Assembly: GCA_046351595.1 (NCBI GenBank)
Contig: JAXLYE010000005.1
Coordinates: forward strand, 496,001 to 560,000
Reading direction: 5' to 3'
Length of the DNA stretch: 64,000 bases
DNA from: JAXLYE01 sp046351595
GTDB taxonomy: Bacteria > Myxococcota_A > Polyangia > Palsa-1104 > JAEUJZ01
This document shows positions 1-9,679 of the stretch, piece by piece. The position numbers and the translations under genes were made by a program. The notes below the pieces were generated by a model that was not told the origin of the DNA, searched no databases, and was given only the letters and a program-made list of their open reading frames with translations. Numbering within the stretch: the stretch's first letter is position 1; each line of letters begins with the position of its first letter.

Positions 1-1
1 C

Positions 2-673
2 GGCCACACCGCGCTCGCCTTCTCGCGCCGCGCCCGCGAGGTCGTGGCCAGCGACCTGACGCCGCGCATGCTCGAGGTGGCGGCGGCGTTTCTGCGCGAG
101 CAGGGCGCGCACAACGTCCGCACCGCGCGCGCCGACGCCGAGGCGCTGCCCTTCGCCGACGGCAGCTTCGACGTCGTCACCGCGCGCATCGCGCCGCACC
201 ACTTCCCGCGGCCCGAGCGCTTCGTCCGCGAGGTCGCGCGCGTGCTCGTCCCCGGCGGCCGCTTCCTGCTCGACGACAACATGGCGCCTGAGGACGACGA
301 GCTCGACGCCTTTTTGCACCGCTTCGAGAAGTGGCGCGACCCGAGCCACGTCCGCGCCTGGCGCCCGTCCGAGTGGCGAGCGATGTGCGAGGCCGCGGGC
401 CTGGTCGTCACCCACCAGGAGCCGCTGGCGAAGAAGACCTACGACTTCGCCGAGTGGACCCAGCGCATGCGCCTGCCCGAGGCCGAGCGCGAGGCCCTGG
501 CAGCGTGGCTGCTGGCGGCGCCGCGCCGCTGCCGCGAGTTCTTCGAGCTGCAGACCGTGCCCGCGCCCGGCGCCCAGCCCGATGACCAGGCCGATGCCCA
601 GGGCGCGAGCGCGGCGCGGGTGCGCTCGCTGTGCGCGACCTTCGGCATCCTTCTGGCGCGCAAGCCGGCCTGA
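2..673 (+). CDS. Class I SAM-dependent methyltransferase, 5' partial
   Basis: The frame is open from the window edge, so the true start lies upstream; the GTG at 44 is internal. The first visible residues (GHTALAFSRRAREVVASDLT) are the end of motif I (the glycine loop) plus the acidic end of strand beta-2 (SDLT), which bind S-adenosylmethionine. ARADAEALPFADGSFDVVTARIAPHHF is the usual motif II/III region of UbiE/MenG-like Methyltransf_11 enzymes, and VARVLVPGGRFLL is the post-motif strand. The C-terminal half holds a variable substrate cap. The substrate cannot be told from sequence. It is followed by a convergent lipoprotein gene 25 bp away. Confidence 0.85.
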   Translation, partial: GHTALAFSRRAREVVASDLTPRMLEVAAAFLREQGAHNVRTARADAEALPFADGSFDVVTARIAPHHFPRPERFVREVARVLVPGGRFLLDDNMAPEDDELDAFLHRFEKWRDPSHVRAWRPSEWRAMCEAAGLVVTHQEPLAKKTYDFAEWTQRMRLPEAEREALAAWLLAAPRRCREFFELQTVPAPGAQPDDQADAQGASAARVRSLCATFGILLARKPA

Positions 674-697
674 CCCTTCTGGGCGAGGGGCTCCCGG

Positions 698-1081
698 CTA
701 CTTGTTGCCGAAGCTCTTCATGACCTTGGCGTTGTCGCCGCCGTCCAGGTACTTGAAGCCGCGCTGCAGCCGGAAGGCGCGGCCGTCGTCGAACATCACG
801 TCGATGTCGACGTCGGTGTTCTTGTCGCCGGCGGGCGAGGTGACCTTGATCGAGCTGTCGCTCTCCATGACGACGTTGGTCGCCAGGCGGCGGCCGAAGC
901 TGACGGTGACGCCGCCGCGGCCCACCGGGAAGTTCCTGCCCTTGATGACGATCTCCTCACCGCCCAGGTACGTGCCCTGCGGCGGCTCGGCCTCGCTCAG
1001 CTTGGTCTCGTTCGAGCAGGCAGAGAGAGTGAACAGCGACAGACCGGCGAAGAGCGCGGTCGAGGTGAGCAGCTTGCGCAT
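698..1081 (-). CDS. Small lipoprotein with IPT/TIG domain
   Basis: 127 residues. A type II signal peptide ends in the lipobox LSAC (Cys22), so the protein should be a lipid-anchored envelope protein. The rest matches one IPT/TIG immunoglobulin-like module: PPQGTYLGGEEIVIKGRNF is the typical opening, followed by a GGVTVSFG strand, SIKVTSPAG and the terminal strand FKYLDGG. Such modules bind carbohydrate or protein in other proteins, but the role here is unknown. It lies about 85 bp downstream of the larger TPR protein gene on the same strand and may be co-transcribed with it. Confidence 0.8.
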   Translation of the reverse strand: MRKLLTSTALFAGLSLFTLSACSNETKLSEAEPPQGTYLGGEEIVIKGRNFPVGRGGVTVSFGRRLATNVVMESDSSIKVTSPAGDKNTDVDIDVMFDDGRAFRLQRGFKYLDGGDNAKVMKSFGNK

Positions 1082-1166
1082 CCAGTTCTCCTTCTCTGCG
1101 ACGGTACCACCGGCCCCGGCTTGGCGACAAGGCCCGGGCGTCGGCGCCCGCCCGCGGCCGCCGGGG

Positions 1167-2624
1167 TCATAAGAGCCCGAAGTAGGCGGCCAGGCCGAGG
1201 TAGCCGGTGGGCTTGAGGTAGTCGAAGGCCGCCCGGTTGCTGTGGTTGTAGAGCACCGAGCCGCCGAAGAACGCCTCGAACTGGCTGCTGATGCGCACGG
1301 TCAGCGTGGTGTCGACCGACAGCGAGTGGTCGATGCGGCCGAGGCCCGCCTCGGTGCCGGCCGCCGGGACGTAGTCGAAGATCCGGTGCAGGAAGGTGCC
1401 GGTGAGGGCAAGCTCCAGGCGCGGGTGCAGCCGCGCCCGGGTCCGCAGCACCGGCCCGTGCGCAAAGGCGCGGAAGTCGTCCTCCGGCAGGAGCGGCGGC
1501 AGCGGCGCCATGAGCTGATCGCGCACGACCTGGTAGCCGACGCTCAGGAACAGCGGCTCGGGCGCGGTGCCCCAGCCCAGCTCGAGCTGGCCGATGTGCG
1601 TCTGCCCCGACAGCGGCTGGTAGTAGTTGGGGCTGGTGACCGGCTCGGTCGTCCCCGACGACGACGTCGTCGTCGGGGCCTCGCTGCTGGCGTAGTCGCG
1701 GTAGCGGAACTCGTAGCCCACGCTCAGGCCGAGCAGCGAGCGCAGGCGCCGGCGGTACGAGGCGCGCCCGTCGAACTCGAGGAACAGCGGGCTCGGGCCC
1801 AGGCGCGCGTAGTTCACGGTCGCGGTGGCGCGCACGCGGTCGCTGCGGCCGGCGTAGCTGTAGCCGAGCCACGTCGAGCTGAGGAGCAAGCTGTAGGCGC
1901 CGAGGTGGATCTGCAGGCGGTACGACAGCGTCGTGCCCAGGCTCAGCCCGACGCGGAAGGGGCGCAGGCTGACGGTGCCGAGGAACAGGATGTCGCTGTC
2001 GGCCGAGGCGGCGGGGTTCGCGCTCCAGTCGGCGTAGCTCGTCAGCGGCACGTTGCCGTCGTACTCGGGCGCCAAGAGCAGCGAGATCTGGATGCGGCTC
2101 GGGCGCCGCGACAGGAGGAGCCGCTGCGCCGAGGCGCCGAGCGACTGCGAGCGCAGGGCCTGCCCGAGCTCGGACTGCGCCTGATCCGTGGCCCCGAGCT
2201 CGTCGAAGACCAGGCCGAGGAACAGCTGCGCCGCGCTGCGCGCTTCGGGATCCGCGCTGCCCATCGCCTCGCGCAGGGGCGCCTCGGCGCCGCTCAGATC
2301 GCCGGTGCGGTAGCGGCAGATCCCGAGCAGCAGCACGGCGTCGCTGCGCGTCTCGGGAGCCGCCGCCGCCTGCTCGAGCAGCGGCACCGCCTGCGCGTAC
2401 TTCTTCTCTTTGAACAGCACCAGCGCGCGCGACAGCGGCGTCGGGCTCGCGGGCGGCGGCTCCTCCTTGGGCGCCGGGTCCGCGGCCGGGGGCGTGCTGG
2501 CGGGGGCGGCGGGAACTGCGGGCGGGGGCGTGACCCCCTCTTCGCCGAGCGCCGCCGCCGGTCCGGCGGTGAAGCACACCGCCCCCGTCGCTGCGGCCAG
2601 GACTCGGAGGCGGAGTGCCATCAT
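1167..2624 (-). CDS. Exported TPR protein with a probable outer-membrane beta-barrel C-terminus
   Basis: 485 residues with a cleavable signal peptide (about 1-25, ending AAALGEE). A Pro/Ala linker (about 30-62) leads to tetratricopeptide-like helices (about 63-185: ALVLFKEKKYAQAVPLLEQ, LLGICRYRTGDLSGAEAPL). From about 195 to the end the pattern changes to alternating aromatic/hydrophobic strands (IQISLLLAPEYDGNV, VGLSLGTTLSYRLQ, VGYEFRYRDY), as in surface barrels of the DUF560/SLAM kind. The last residues (LGLAAYFGLL) lack the usual terminal Phe/Trp, so the barrel call is an inference. ATG at 2624 is used because the signal peptide follows directly. Confidence 0.7.
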   Translation of the reverse strand: MMALRLRVLAAATGAVCFTAGPAAALGEEGVTPPPAVPAAPASTPPAADPAPKEEPPPASPTPLSRALVLFKEKKYAQAVPLLEQAAAAPETRSDAVLLLGICRYRTGDLSGAEAPLREAMGSADPEARSAAQLFLGLVFDELGATDQAQSELGQALRSQSLGASAQRLLLSRRPSRIQISLLLAPEYDGNVPLTSYADWSANPAASADSDILFLGTVSLRPFRVGLSLGTTLSYRLQIHLGAYSLLLSSTWLGYSYAGRSDRVRATATVNYARLGPSPLFLEFDGRASYRRRLRSLLGLSVGYEFRYRDYASSEAPTTTSSSGTTEPVTSPNYYQPLSGQTHIGQLELGWGTAPEPLFLSVGYQVVRDQLMAPLPPLLPEDDFRAFAHGPVLRTRARLHPRLELALTGTFLHRIFDYVPAAGTEAGLGRIDHSLSVDTTLTVRISSQFEAFFGGSVLYNHSNRAAFDYLKPTGYLGLAAYFGLL

Positions 2625-2713
2625 CCGAGATCCTATCGTCCGCGGCGAGCCGTATCTACAGCTTGTTTTGGAAGAGCGGCGGAGGGGCCGCTGGCAGGGC
2701 AGGGAACGGGCGG

Positions 2714-2741
2714 GCAGGGGCCTTTGGGTAACGGCCCCTGC
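2714..2741 (-). terminator. Hairpin downstream of the Cys-rich lipoprotein gene
   Basis: A perfect 9-bp stem (GCAGGGGCC / GGCCCCTGC) with a 10-nt loop begins 6 bp after the stop codon of the minus-strand gene ending at 2748. There is no U-tract, so it may act with Rho or only protect the 3' end. Confidence 0.55.
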
Positions 2742-2747
2742 GCGCAG

Positions 2748-3752
2748 CTAGCCGATGGTCGGGACGCAGCAGCCGGTGATGCAGTAGAAGCCCGGCTTGC
2801 ACGGTCCGCAGCCGCTGACGCCGCAGGCCTGGCCGTAGGTGCACAGGCCGGGCGGGCAGGTCACGGGGGTGCCGCCGTCGGTGGTGCCGCCGCCGCTCTG
2901 GTAGCAGTCCGTGGGCAGCGTGTCCTTGCCGACGCACAGCTGGCAGTGGCCGCAGGACTTGAAGCAGGTCGGCACGATCTGGCAGGGGTGGCACTTGGCC
3001 GGATCGCCCAGGTTGTTCAGCGTGCACGACGGGTTGCCGGCGGCGTCGGTCGAGCCGAGCCAGACGCCCTTGGTGGAGCCGTCCGACTGCGGGCCGATGG
3101 CGCAGCAGCCGAAGCAGTCGCACCCGTTCGGGGTCAGCGGTCCGCAGAAGTCCTTGCAGGTCTTGCTCTGCGTCGTCATCGCGGTGGCGCAGGTCAGGCC
3201 GCCGCCCAGGTTGGTGCCGGCGTTGTACGTACAGGACGTCTCGGGCGAGGGCTGGCCGTTGACCTTGGACGGATCGCAGGAGTGATCCCAGTAGCAGTTG
3301 TCGTTGCCGCTGCCGGTGTCCTGATCGAAGTAGCAGTCCTGCTTGCACGGCGCGTTGTTGGCGCCGGGGATGGCGAGCGACAGGCCGTTCTCGCTGTTGT
3401 CACAGGCGCCCAGGCAGTCCGGATCGTCGGCGTCGATCTTGCCGTCGCCGTCGTCGTCCGTGCAGTTGCCGCACTGGTACAGCTTGCCCTGACAGGTGGC
3501 CTGGTAGCAGATGCGGGTGCCGCCGTCGGGGACCTGGACGATGATGCCGCCGTCGAGCGGGACCAGGCCCGCGTCCCAGTTCAGCATGCCGACGCCGGCC
3601 AGATCCTCGGCGCTGGCCGACATGTCGTCGCCGGTGCCGCCGGTGATCTCGCTGTTGTTGCAGGCGATGATCACGCCGAGGACGCCGCCGAGCAGCGAGG
3701 CTAAAAGGACGCTGGTGCGGAAGACAGGGGTGTGGGCGCTCTTTTTCTTCAT
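2748..3752 (-). CDS. Cys-rich secreted lipoprotein with acidic DxDGDG loop
   Basis: 334 residues. The signal peptide (about 12-31) ends at LGVIIAC, a lipobox (Cys31). The mature part has several dozen cysteines in regularly spaced pairs and a segment NCTDDDGDGKIDADDPDCLG that looks like a thrombospondin type 3/EF-like calcium loop flanked by cysteines. Proteins of this sort are common in Myxococcota and have no assigned function. Disulfide-bonded surface exposure is inferred. Its promoter region (3753-3965) holds the perfect palindrome at 3900-3915, so it is probably repressor-controlled. No clear Shine-Dalgarno sequence precedes ATG 3752. Confidence 0.75.
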   Translation of the reverse strand: MKKKSAHTPVFRTSVLLASLLGGVLGVIIACNNSEITGGTGDDMSASAEDLAGVGMLNWDAGLVPLDGGIIVQVPDGGTRICYQATCQGKLYQCGNCTDDDGDGKIDADDPDCLGACDNSENGLSLAIPGANNAPCKQDCYFDQDTGSGNDNCYWDHSCDPSKVNGQPSPETSCTYNAGTNLGGGLTCATAMTTQSKTCKDFCGPLTPNGCDCFGCCAIGPQSDGSTKGVWLGSTDAAGNPSCTLNNLGDPAKCHPCQIVPTCFKSCGHCQLCVGKDTLPTDCYQSGGGTTDGGTPVTCPPGLCTYGQACGVSGCGPCKPGFYCITGCCVPTIG

Positions 3753-3899
3753 GAGGAGAAAGACAGAGCAACGCGCAGACCAAGCCGCGGGCCGACCCCG
3801 TCGCCACGCAAGCCCGCGCGATCGCTCACACTCTGTGCGGCGCGGCGGCCCGCCGGGGACCTCGCTGCGCCACGGCTCGTTCGGATCGGTACGTCGCGC

Positions 3900-3915
3900 T
3901 GTACCGATCGGTACA
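3900..3915. promoter_or_regulatory. Perfect 16-bp palindrome, probable repressor operator
   Basis: TGTACCGATCGGTACA is perfectly self-complementary. A further half site ATCGGTAC lies at 3885-3892, separated by 8 nt from the inverted GTACCGAT at 3901-3908. It sits about 150 bp upstream of the Cys-rich lipoprotein start. Dyads of the form ACCGATCGGT are typical of TetR-family operators; no TetR gene is in the window. Confidence 0.5.
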
Positions 3916-3965
3916 CACGCGGCGCGCGGCGGTGGACCAGCCGGCGCGGCGCGCCCCGGCGGAGC

Positions 3966-5405
3966 TCAGGGCGCCTTTGGAGCGAGCGGCAGGCGCAGGC
4001 GGAAGCAGGCGCCCGGGCCAGAGCGTGTCGCGCCGGCCGCGGCCTCGGCTGCCGGCGGCACCCACTCGAGCGTGCCGCCGTGCCGCTCGGCGATGCGCCG
4101 CGACAGCGCCAGCCCGAGCCCGGCGCCGCTGGCCTTGGTCGTCTGGAACGGCTCGAACAGGCGCCGCCCGAGCTCGGGGTCGATGCCCGGCCCGGTGTCG
4201 CGCACCAGGATCTGGCCGCCGTCGCGGCAGCGCTCGGCGCTAAGCTCCAGCCGGCCGCGCTCGCCCATCGCCTGGATGGCGTTGATCGACAGGTTGAGCA
4301 GGACCTGGCGCAGCCGATCGGCGTCGCCGCGCAGAAGGACGCTCTCGCCGGGCGGCGCGCCGGTGCGCTCGATGCGCAGCGCCTCGCCCGGGTACTGGCG
4401 GCGCAGGCGCTCGACGACCTCGTCGCACAGCGCCGCCAGATCGACCTCGGTGAGGCGCAGCGGCGGATCCGTCGACAGCGACAGGAAGTCGCGCGTGAGG
4501 TCGCTCAGGCGCTCGACCTCGGCGAGCACGTCCTTCACGATCTCGGGGCTCGCCGCCTCCTCGCGCAAGAGCTCGACGCCGGCGCGGATGGTGCCGAGCG
4601 GGTTCCGGATCTCGTGCGCGACCATCGCCGCCATCTGGCGGATCGCCTGGCCGCGCTCGGCCTGCACGCTCAGCTCCTGCTCGCGCGCCGCCGCCCGCAG
4701 CGCCGACAAGAGCAGCGCGATGCAGAGCGCGGCGAGCACGCCGGCCCCCGCGCTCGCGGCCCACGCGGTGGCGCGCAGGCGCTGCGGCGCGGTGACGAAG
4801 GCGGCTCCGGCCTCGACCACCAGCACGCGCGGCGGCTGCTGTGGGCGCAGCACCGGGAAGTAGCCGGCCAGGATGGTGGTGGTGGCGGTGGCGGTGGCGG
4901 TGGCGGTGGCGGTGCCGCCCGGCGCCTGCCCGCCCTCGTCCGCGTCGTCACCCATGCCGTCGCCGCTGCCTGGGCCGCTGCCTGAACCGCCGGGCCGGGG
5001 CGCGACGGGCTCGAGGCTGTAGGCGGCGCCGACCGAGGGCTCACCGCGCAGCGCCCGCAGCACCCGATCCGGATCCGCGCGCAGCCAGTTTACCAGCGAT
5101 GCTCTCGCGCCACCTGCGCCCTCGCGCCCGGACGCCGGCCTGAGCACGCCGTCGCTCTCGGTCAGGAGGTACGCGGCCTCGAGCTGGTTGTCGCGCACCA
5201 CCGCGGCGAGGAACGCCGGCTCGCTCGCGGGCGCGGTCAGCGGCAGGGCCTGCGCCGCGGTCATGCCGATCGCGCGCAGCCGCTCGGTCGTCACCTGCTG
5301 CGTCGCGTGCAGGCCCGCCGACAGCAGCCGGAAGCAGAGCACGACCGCCACCGCCACGAGCCCGACGATCGAAACCCCAAGCAGGCTGGCTGCGCGCAGT
5401 CGCAC
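3966..5405 (-). CDS. Membrane sensor histidine kinase, NtrB-like
   Basis: 479 residues. Transmembrane segments at about 8-28 and 218-238 enclose a roughly 190-residue periplasmic sensor. HisKA carries the phospho-acceptor in AAMVAHEIRNPLG (His264). The HATPase_c domain shows the N box (NLSINAIQAMGERG), G1 (RDTGPGIDPELG) and G2 (GAGLGLALSRRIAERHGG). It should phosphorylate a response regulator; the NtrC-type protein at 7265-8677, reading the other way, is the natural candidate. The periplasmic domain contains an acidic Gly/Ser-rich insert and an alternating Thr-Ala run (about 165-176) encoded by a hexanucleotide repeat. There is no HAMP or PAS domain that I can see. Confidence 0.88.
   Translation of the reverse strand: MRLRAASLLGVSIVGLVAVAVVLCFRLLSAGLHATQQVTTERLRAIGMTAAQALPLTAPASEPAFLAAVVRDNQLEAAYLLTESDGVLRPASGREGAGGARASLVNWLRADPDRVLRALRGEPSVGAAYSLEPVAPRPGGSGSGPGSGDGMGDDADEGGQAPGGTATATATATATTTILAGYFPVLRPQQPPRVLVVEAGAAFVTAPQRLRATAWAASAGAGVLAALCIALLLSALRAAAREQELSVQAERGQAIRQMAAMVAHEIRNPLGTIRAGVELLREEAASPEIVKDVLAEVERLSDLTRDFLSLSTDPPLRLTEVDLAALCDEVVERLRRQYPGEALRIERTGAPPGESVLLRGDADRLRQVLLNLSINAIQAMGERGRLELSAERCRDGGQILVRDTGPGIDPELGRRLFEPFQTTKASGAGLGLALSRRIAERHGGTLEWVPPAAEAAAGATRSGPGACFRLRLPLAPKAP
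4875..4916. repeat. Hexanucleotide microsatellite inside the histidine kinase gene
   Basis: Six near-perfect GGTGGC units, preceded by two GGT triplets, encode the Thr-Ala run of the kinase sensor domain. Length changes by one unit would add or remove a dipeptide without breaking the frame. Confidence 0.8.
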
Positions 5406-5805
5406 CCCTTGGATTATACCGCCCGGGCTGCGAAGCTAGCGCCCCGATCTTGTAGGGCACGCACGCCGGGTACACCGGGCAGGCATCGACCGTGCACATC
5501 GGGCTTCGGTGTAGGCGCCGCGCCGCCGCCCGACATCGGCCGTACGCCGCCAGGCGTCCTTGCGCGTGTCGCTGTACCCCGCGGTGCGGCGCGCGCACTA
5601 AACGGTACGCGCTGGCTGCGCGCCGGGCGCGTGGTTACGATCCCTTCGACGGCATGGCGCACGGCGGCCGGGGGCGCCGCGGGCACAGCCCTTGCTCTGT
5701 CTCTAGAGGCTCGGGCTCAAGAGGCTCGGGCAGGTCGCAGGGCGCTGCGGCGCAAGTCGATCTGTCGAGGCTTTGCGGATCCAGATACAGTAAGCGGTAA
5801 GAACG
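5406..5805. other. Intergenic region between divergent signalling genes
   Basis: 400 bp between the histidine kinase (minus) and the secreted protein-TPR-NtrC operon (plus), so promoters for both should lie here. I see no convincing gene. A short direct repeat, GAGGCTCGGGC / AGAGGCTCGGGC, sits at about 5704-5731, and the last 40 bp (CCAGATACAGTAAGCGG) are less GC-rich and may contain the plus-strand promoter. No clear sigma-54 -24/-12 element was found. Confidence 0.4.
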
Positions 5806-6381
5806 ATGAGAGTTTTCACGCAGCTGGGGCGCGCGCTGGGGGCCGGCGTGCTGCTCGCGGTGCTCGGGACCCCGGGGGCGGTCCGCGCCGAGGGCGGCCT
5901 GTCCGCGCTCGCCGAGATGCGCGCCGCGGCCGAGGCCCTGGCCGATGTCGAGCCGGACGGGGTGCGGCCGGCGCGACCCGAGGGGCCGGCGGTGCAGGGC
6001 GCCCGATCTGGGGAGCCCGGCGCGGCCGAGCGCTCGCCCGCGAGCGGCAAGGCCAGCGGTATCGCGCGCGCGGAGCTGGCGCGGGCCGAGCGCGCGAGCG
6101 GGAGCGCCGCGCTGCACGCCGCGATCCGCTCCGCCGTGCGCGACGAGGTCACGCGCGAGGTGCAGGCGCTCGAGCGCGCGCCGCGGGCCGCGGCCCCGGG
6201 CCGAGCCGCGAGCCCGGGCGAGCCGGCGCGCGGCGAGGCCGAGCGGGCGAGCGACGCGGCCCGCCAGGCGCAGCAGGCCCGCCTCAACCGCGCCGTCGGC
6301 CAGAGCCACGGCATGGGCCCGGGCCGCAGCAACAAGCCGCTTATCACGCTGCCCCCGGCCGCGGCCGGAGCCGGAAGATAG
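5806..6381 (+). CDS. Secreted Ala/Arg/Glu-rich protein of unknown function
   Basis: 191 residues with an N-terminal signal peptide (about 1-28, LLAVLGTPGAVRAEGG). The mature part is dominated by Ala, Glu, Arg and Gly and is probably helical or disordered (RSAVRDEVTREVQALERAP). I recognise no domain. It is first in an operon with the TPR protein (11 bp downstream) and the NtrC-type regulator, so a role linked to that signalling pathway is plausible. Both codon position bias and the signal peptide support a real gene. Confidence 0.65.
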   Translation: MRVFTQLGRALGAGVLLAVLGTPGAVRAEGGLSALAEMRAAAEALADVEPDGVRPARPEGPAVQGARSGEPGAAERSPASGKASGIARAELARAERASGSAALHAAIRSAVRDEVTREVQALERAPRAAAPGRAASPGEPARGEAERASDAARQAQQARLNRAVGQSHGMGPGRSNKPLITLPPAAAGAGR

Positions 6382-6392
6382 AGGCCGGCGCG

Positions 6393-7259
6393 ATGCAGCC
6401 CACCCGCTCTCGACCCGCACGCGCAGGCAGAGGCCCCTGGCCCGGCGTGCTGGTCGCGCTCGCGCTGCTGTCCGCCCTGAGCGGCGCGCGCGCGCAGAGC
6501 GCGGAGCCCGCGAGCCCCGACCCCGCGAGCCCGAGCCCGGCCCAGAGTCAGGCCCAGAGTCAGGCCCAGACGCAGCTGCTCCTCCTCGACGGCGTGCGCG
6601 CCTTCCGCGCCGAGCAGTACGACAGCGCCCTCGTCCTCTTCCGCCGCATCGAGAGCGCCGCCGCCCGCCCCGACATCGGCTTCTACCTCGGCATGGTGCT
6701 GCACAAGCTCGGGCGCCACGGCGAGGCGCTCGTCGCCTTCCGCGCCGCCCAGCGCGCCGGCCTGAGCGAGTCGGTCGCCGACTACTACCGCGCCGTCAGC
6801 TGCTTCCGCCTCGGCCAGCTCGAGCGCGCGCGCGCCGGCTTCCGCGCCCTTTTGCAGCCGAGCCCCGCCCCGGGCGCCGGCGGCCCCGACCCCGCCGCGC
6901 CGCCGCTCGGCCCGCGCCTCTTGCAGGGCGCCGAGCGCTTCGTCGCCGCCATCGAGCGCGCCGCGCCGTCGAGCCCGGACCCCGCCCGGCCCGAGACCGA
7001 GCCGCGGCGGCGCTTCGAGGCGGCGCTGCAGAAGGCCGACTCGCTGACCGTCCAAAGCGACGCCGAAGCGCAGGAGTGGCTCGAGGAGGCGGCGCTGCTC
7101 GTGCCCGCCCTCGCCGAGCCCGAGCGCGCGGCGGCGCTGACCCGCTTCCACGCGATCCTCGCGCGCGTCCAAAAGGCCGCTCATGGCCCGGCCGCCGCGG
7201 TCCGCACCACCGAGCTCGGCGCGCTCTGGCAGAGCGTCCGCGCGAGCTCACACCGCTAG
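6393..7259 (+). CDS. Exported TPR-containing protein
   Basis: 288 residues from ATG 6393. That start is chosen because it gives a signal peptide (LVALALLSALSGARAQS) directly after a basic N-terminus; the frame is open far upstream. A Gln/Ser/Pro repeat with three AQSQ-type units follows (about 40-58), then TPR-like helices: FRAEQYDSALVLFRRIE, GFYLGMVLHKLGRHGEALVAF, YRAVSCFRLGQLERARAGF. It is probably a periplasmic scaffold. The gene ends 5 bp before the NtrC-type regulator and is surely co-transcribed with it. Confidence 0.75.
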   Translation: MQPTRSRPARAGRGPWPGVLVALALLSALSGARAQSAEPASPDPASPSPAQSQAQSQAQTQLLLLDGVRAFRAEQYDSALVLFRRIESAAARPDIGFYLGMVLHKLGRHGEALVAFRAAQRAGLSESVADYYRAVSCFRLGQLERARAGFRALLQPSPAPGAGGPDPAAPPLGPRLLQGAERFVAAIERAAPSSPDPARPETEPRRRFEAALQKADSLTVQSDAEAQEWLEEAALLVPALAEPERAAALTRFHAILARVQKAAHGPAAAVRTTELGALWQSVRASSHR

Positions 7260-7264
7260 GGCCC

Positions 7265-8677
<1,413 letters not shown>

Positions 8678-8700
8678 CGGGAGGGCAGGGAGGGGGCCGG

Positions 8701-9090
8701 CTCAGCGCGGCGCGGCCCGGCGCGGCGACGGGCCCAGGACCTCGGCGACCGAGCTCGCCGTCGAGGCGCGCGCGATCCACGTCTCCAGGCGTGCCGAGTC
8801 TGCGCAGGACAGGATGCGCTGCCGCTGCGCCGCCGTCGGCTCCAGGCCCCGCCCCGCCAGGAGCTTCAGGAGCGCCTGCGCTTCGCCCCGGCGATCCCCT
8901 TGTCGAGGATGACCTGTAGCCGCGGGATGATCTTCGTCGAGGGCTCGATCAGGACCCGTCTCTCGATCGGCCTGAACTTCTCGCGGCCCACCCTGCCGCC
9001 CACGAGCCCCAGCATCCAGACGGCGCCAGCCGAGCACCGCGCGGCGGGGTCCGATTCCTGGCTTTCTCGCAGAGCGGTCCCGGAAACGCC
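8701..9090 (-). pseudogene. Frameshifted remnant of an Rpn-family (PD-(D/E)XK, DUF4351) transposase-like nuclease
   Basis: The last part of the minus-strand frame ending at 8702 reads GEAQALLKLLAGRGLEPTA...LETWIARASTASSVAEVLG, a good DUF4351 C-terminal domain as found on Rpn/YhgA-like recombination nucleases. Just upstream this frame becomes nonsense (Arg/Gly/Ala-rich), while the neighbouring frame, about 9070 down to 8890, is family-like: VWMLGLVGGRVGR, then VLIEPSTKIIPRLQVILDKG. Adding one C near 8889-8892 would join them as KGIA-RGEAQAL. The N-terminal nuclease core is missing, so this is a decayed 3' fragment. Confidence 0.65.
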
Positions 9091-9261
9091 GCGCAGCCCT
9101 GCGGCTACGTAGCTTTTGCGCTCGCGCGCCCGCTCGCACCCGGGGACGACGCGACCCCGGTCTGCGCGCGCCGCTCGCCGGCCCCGGCTGGGCTGCCCGC
9201 TTCCGCGTGCGAGCGCGCCCCGCTCCGCACGCTGTAGCCGCTCCCCCGCGCGGTCGCGCGC

Positions 9262-9360
9262 AGGTCCGGACTACGCAGCTTGAGCCGCGCGCGGCCGCGC
9301 GCAGGTCCGGACTACGCAACTTGAGCCGCGCGCGCCCGCACCCCGGTTCGGACTACGCAC
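9262..9360. repeat. Degenerate 41-bp direct repeat
   Basis: The core GGTCCGGACTACGCA recurs with exactly 41-bp spacing, starting at 9263, 9304 and (as GGTTCGGACTACGCA) 9345. Each is followed by CTTGAGCCGCGCGCG or a variant. Further decayed copies lie downstream to about 9480 (GGGGACTACGGAG). Confidence 0.7.
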
Positions 9361-9593
9361 CTTCAACCGCTGCGCGCCGCTCGCGGCGGACGGCCCACGA
9401 ACTTCAGGCCGCGCGCGCTCGCACCCCGCGTCCGACCCCGTAGCCGCAAGCCATGCGCGGATTTTCGCGGTGTGGGGACTACGGAGTTTCGCGATTTTTC
9501 GGATCCGCCCGTCCGTGCGCCCGGTGTTGCGGCCTTATTGGACGGACCTCTGGCCCGCGAACCGCCTGCCAGAAGCCCAGGGGGCGGGGGAGG

Positions 9594-9616
9594 CTCACTC
9601 GGCTCTGCCGAGTGAG
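9594..9616 (-). terminator. Perfect hairpin downstream of the DUF1016 gene
   Basis: A 10-bp perfect stem CTCACTCGGC / GCCGAGTGAG with a 3-nt loop lies 64 bp after the stop codon of the minus-strand gene ending at 9680. It has no U-tract; on the minus transcript a C-rich stretch follows. Confidence 0.5.
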
Positions 9617-9679
9617 GGGGCACGGGAAAGTGCCTTGAGTTATGCATCAGGCATCGGGGATGCTTCGAAGACCTGCGGG

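Larger units (their letters stand above)
9091..9679. other. Gene-free accessory stretch with degenerate repeats
   Basis: About 590 bp with no convincing gene. It contains the 41-bp repeat at 9262-9360, looser copies of the same CTACG / CGCGCGC pattern on both sides (about 9100-9490), and a hairpin at 9594-9616. It separates the Rpn-family remnant from the DUF1016 gene. Confidence 0.5.

Noticed and set aside
9262..9360. Possible CRISPR array
   Set aside because: Only three copies, the 'spacers' share sequence with the repeats, copies decay steadily outwards, and there is no cas gene in the window.
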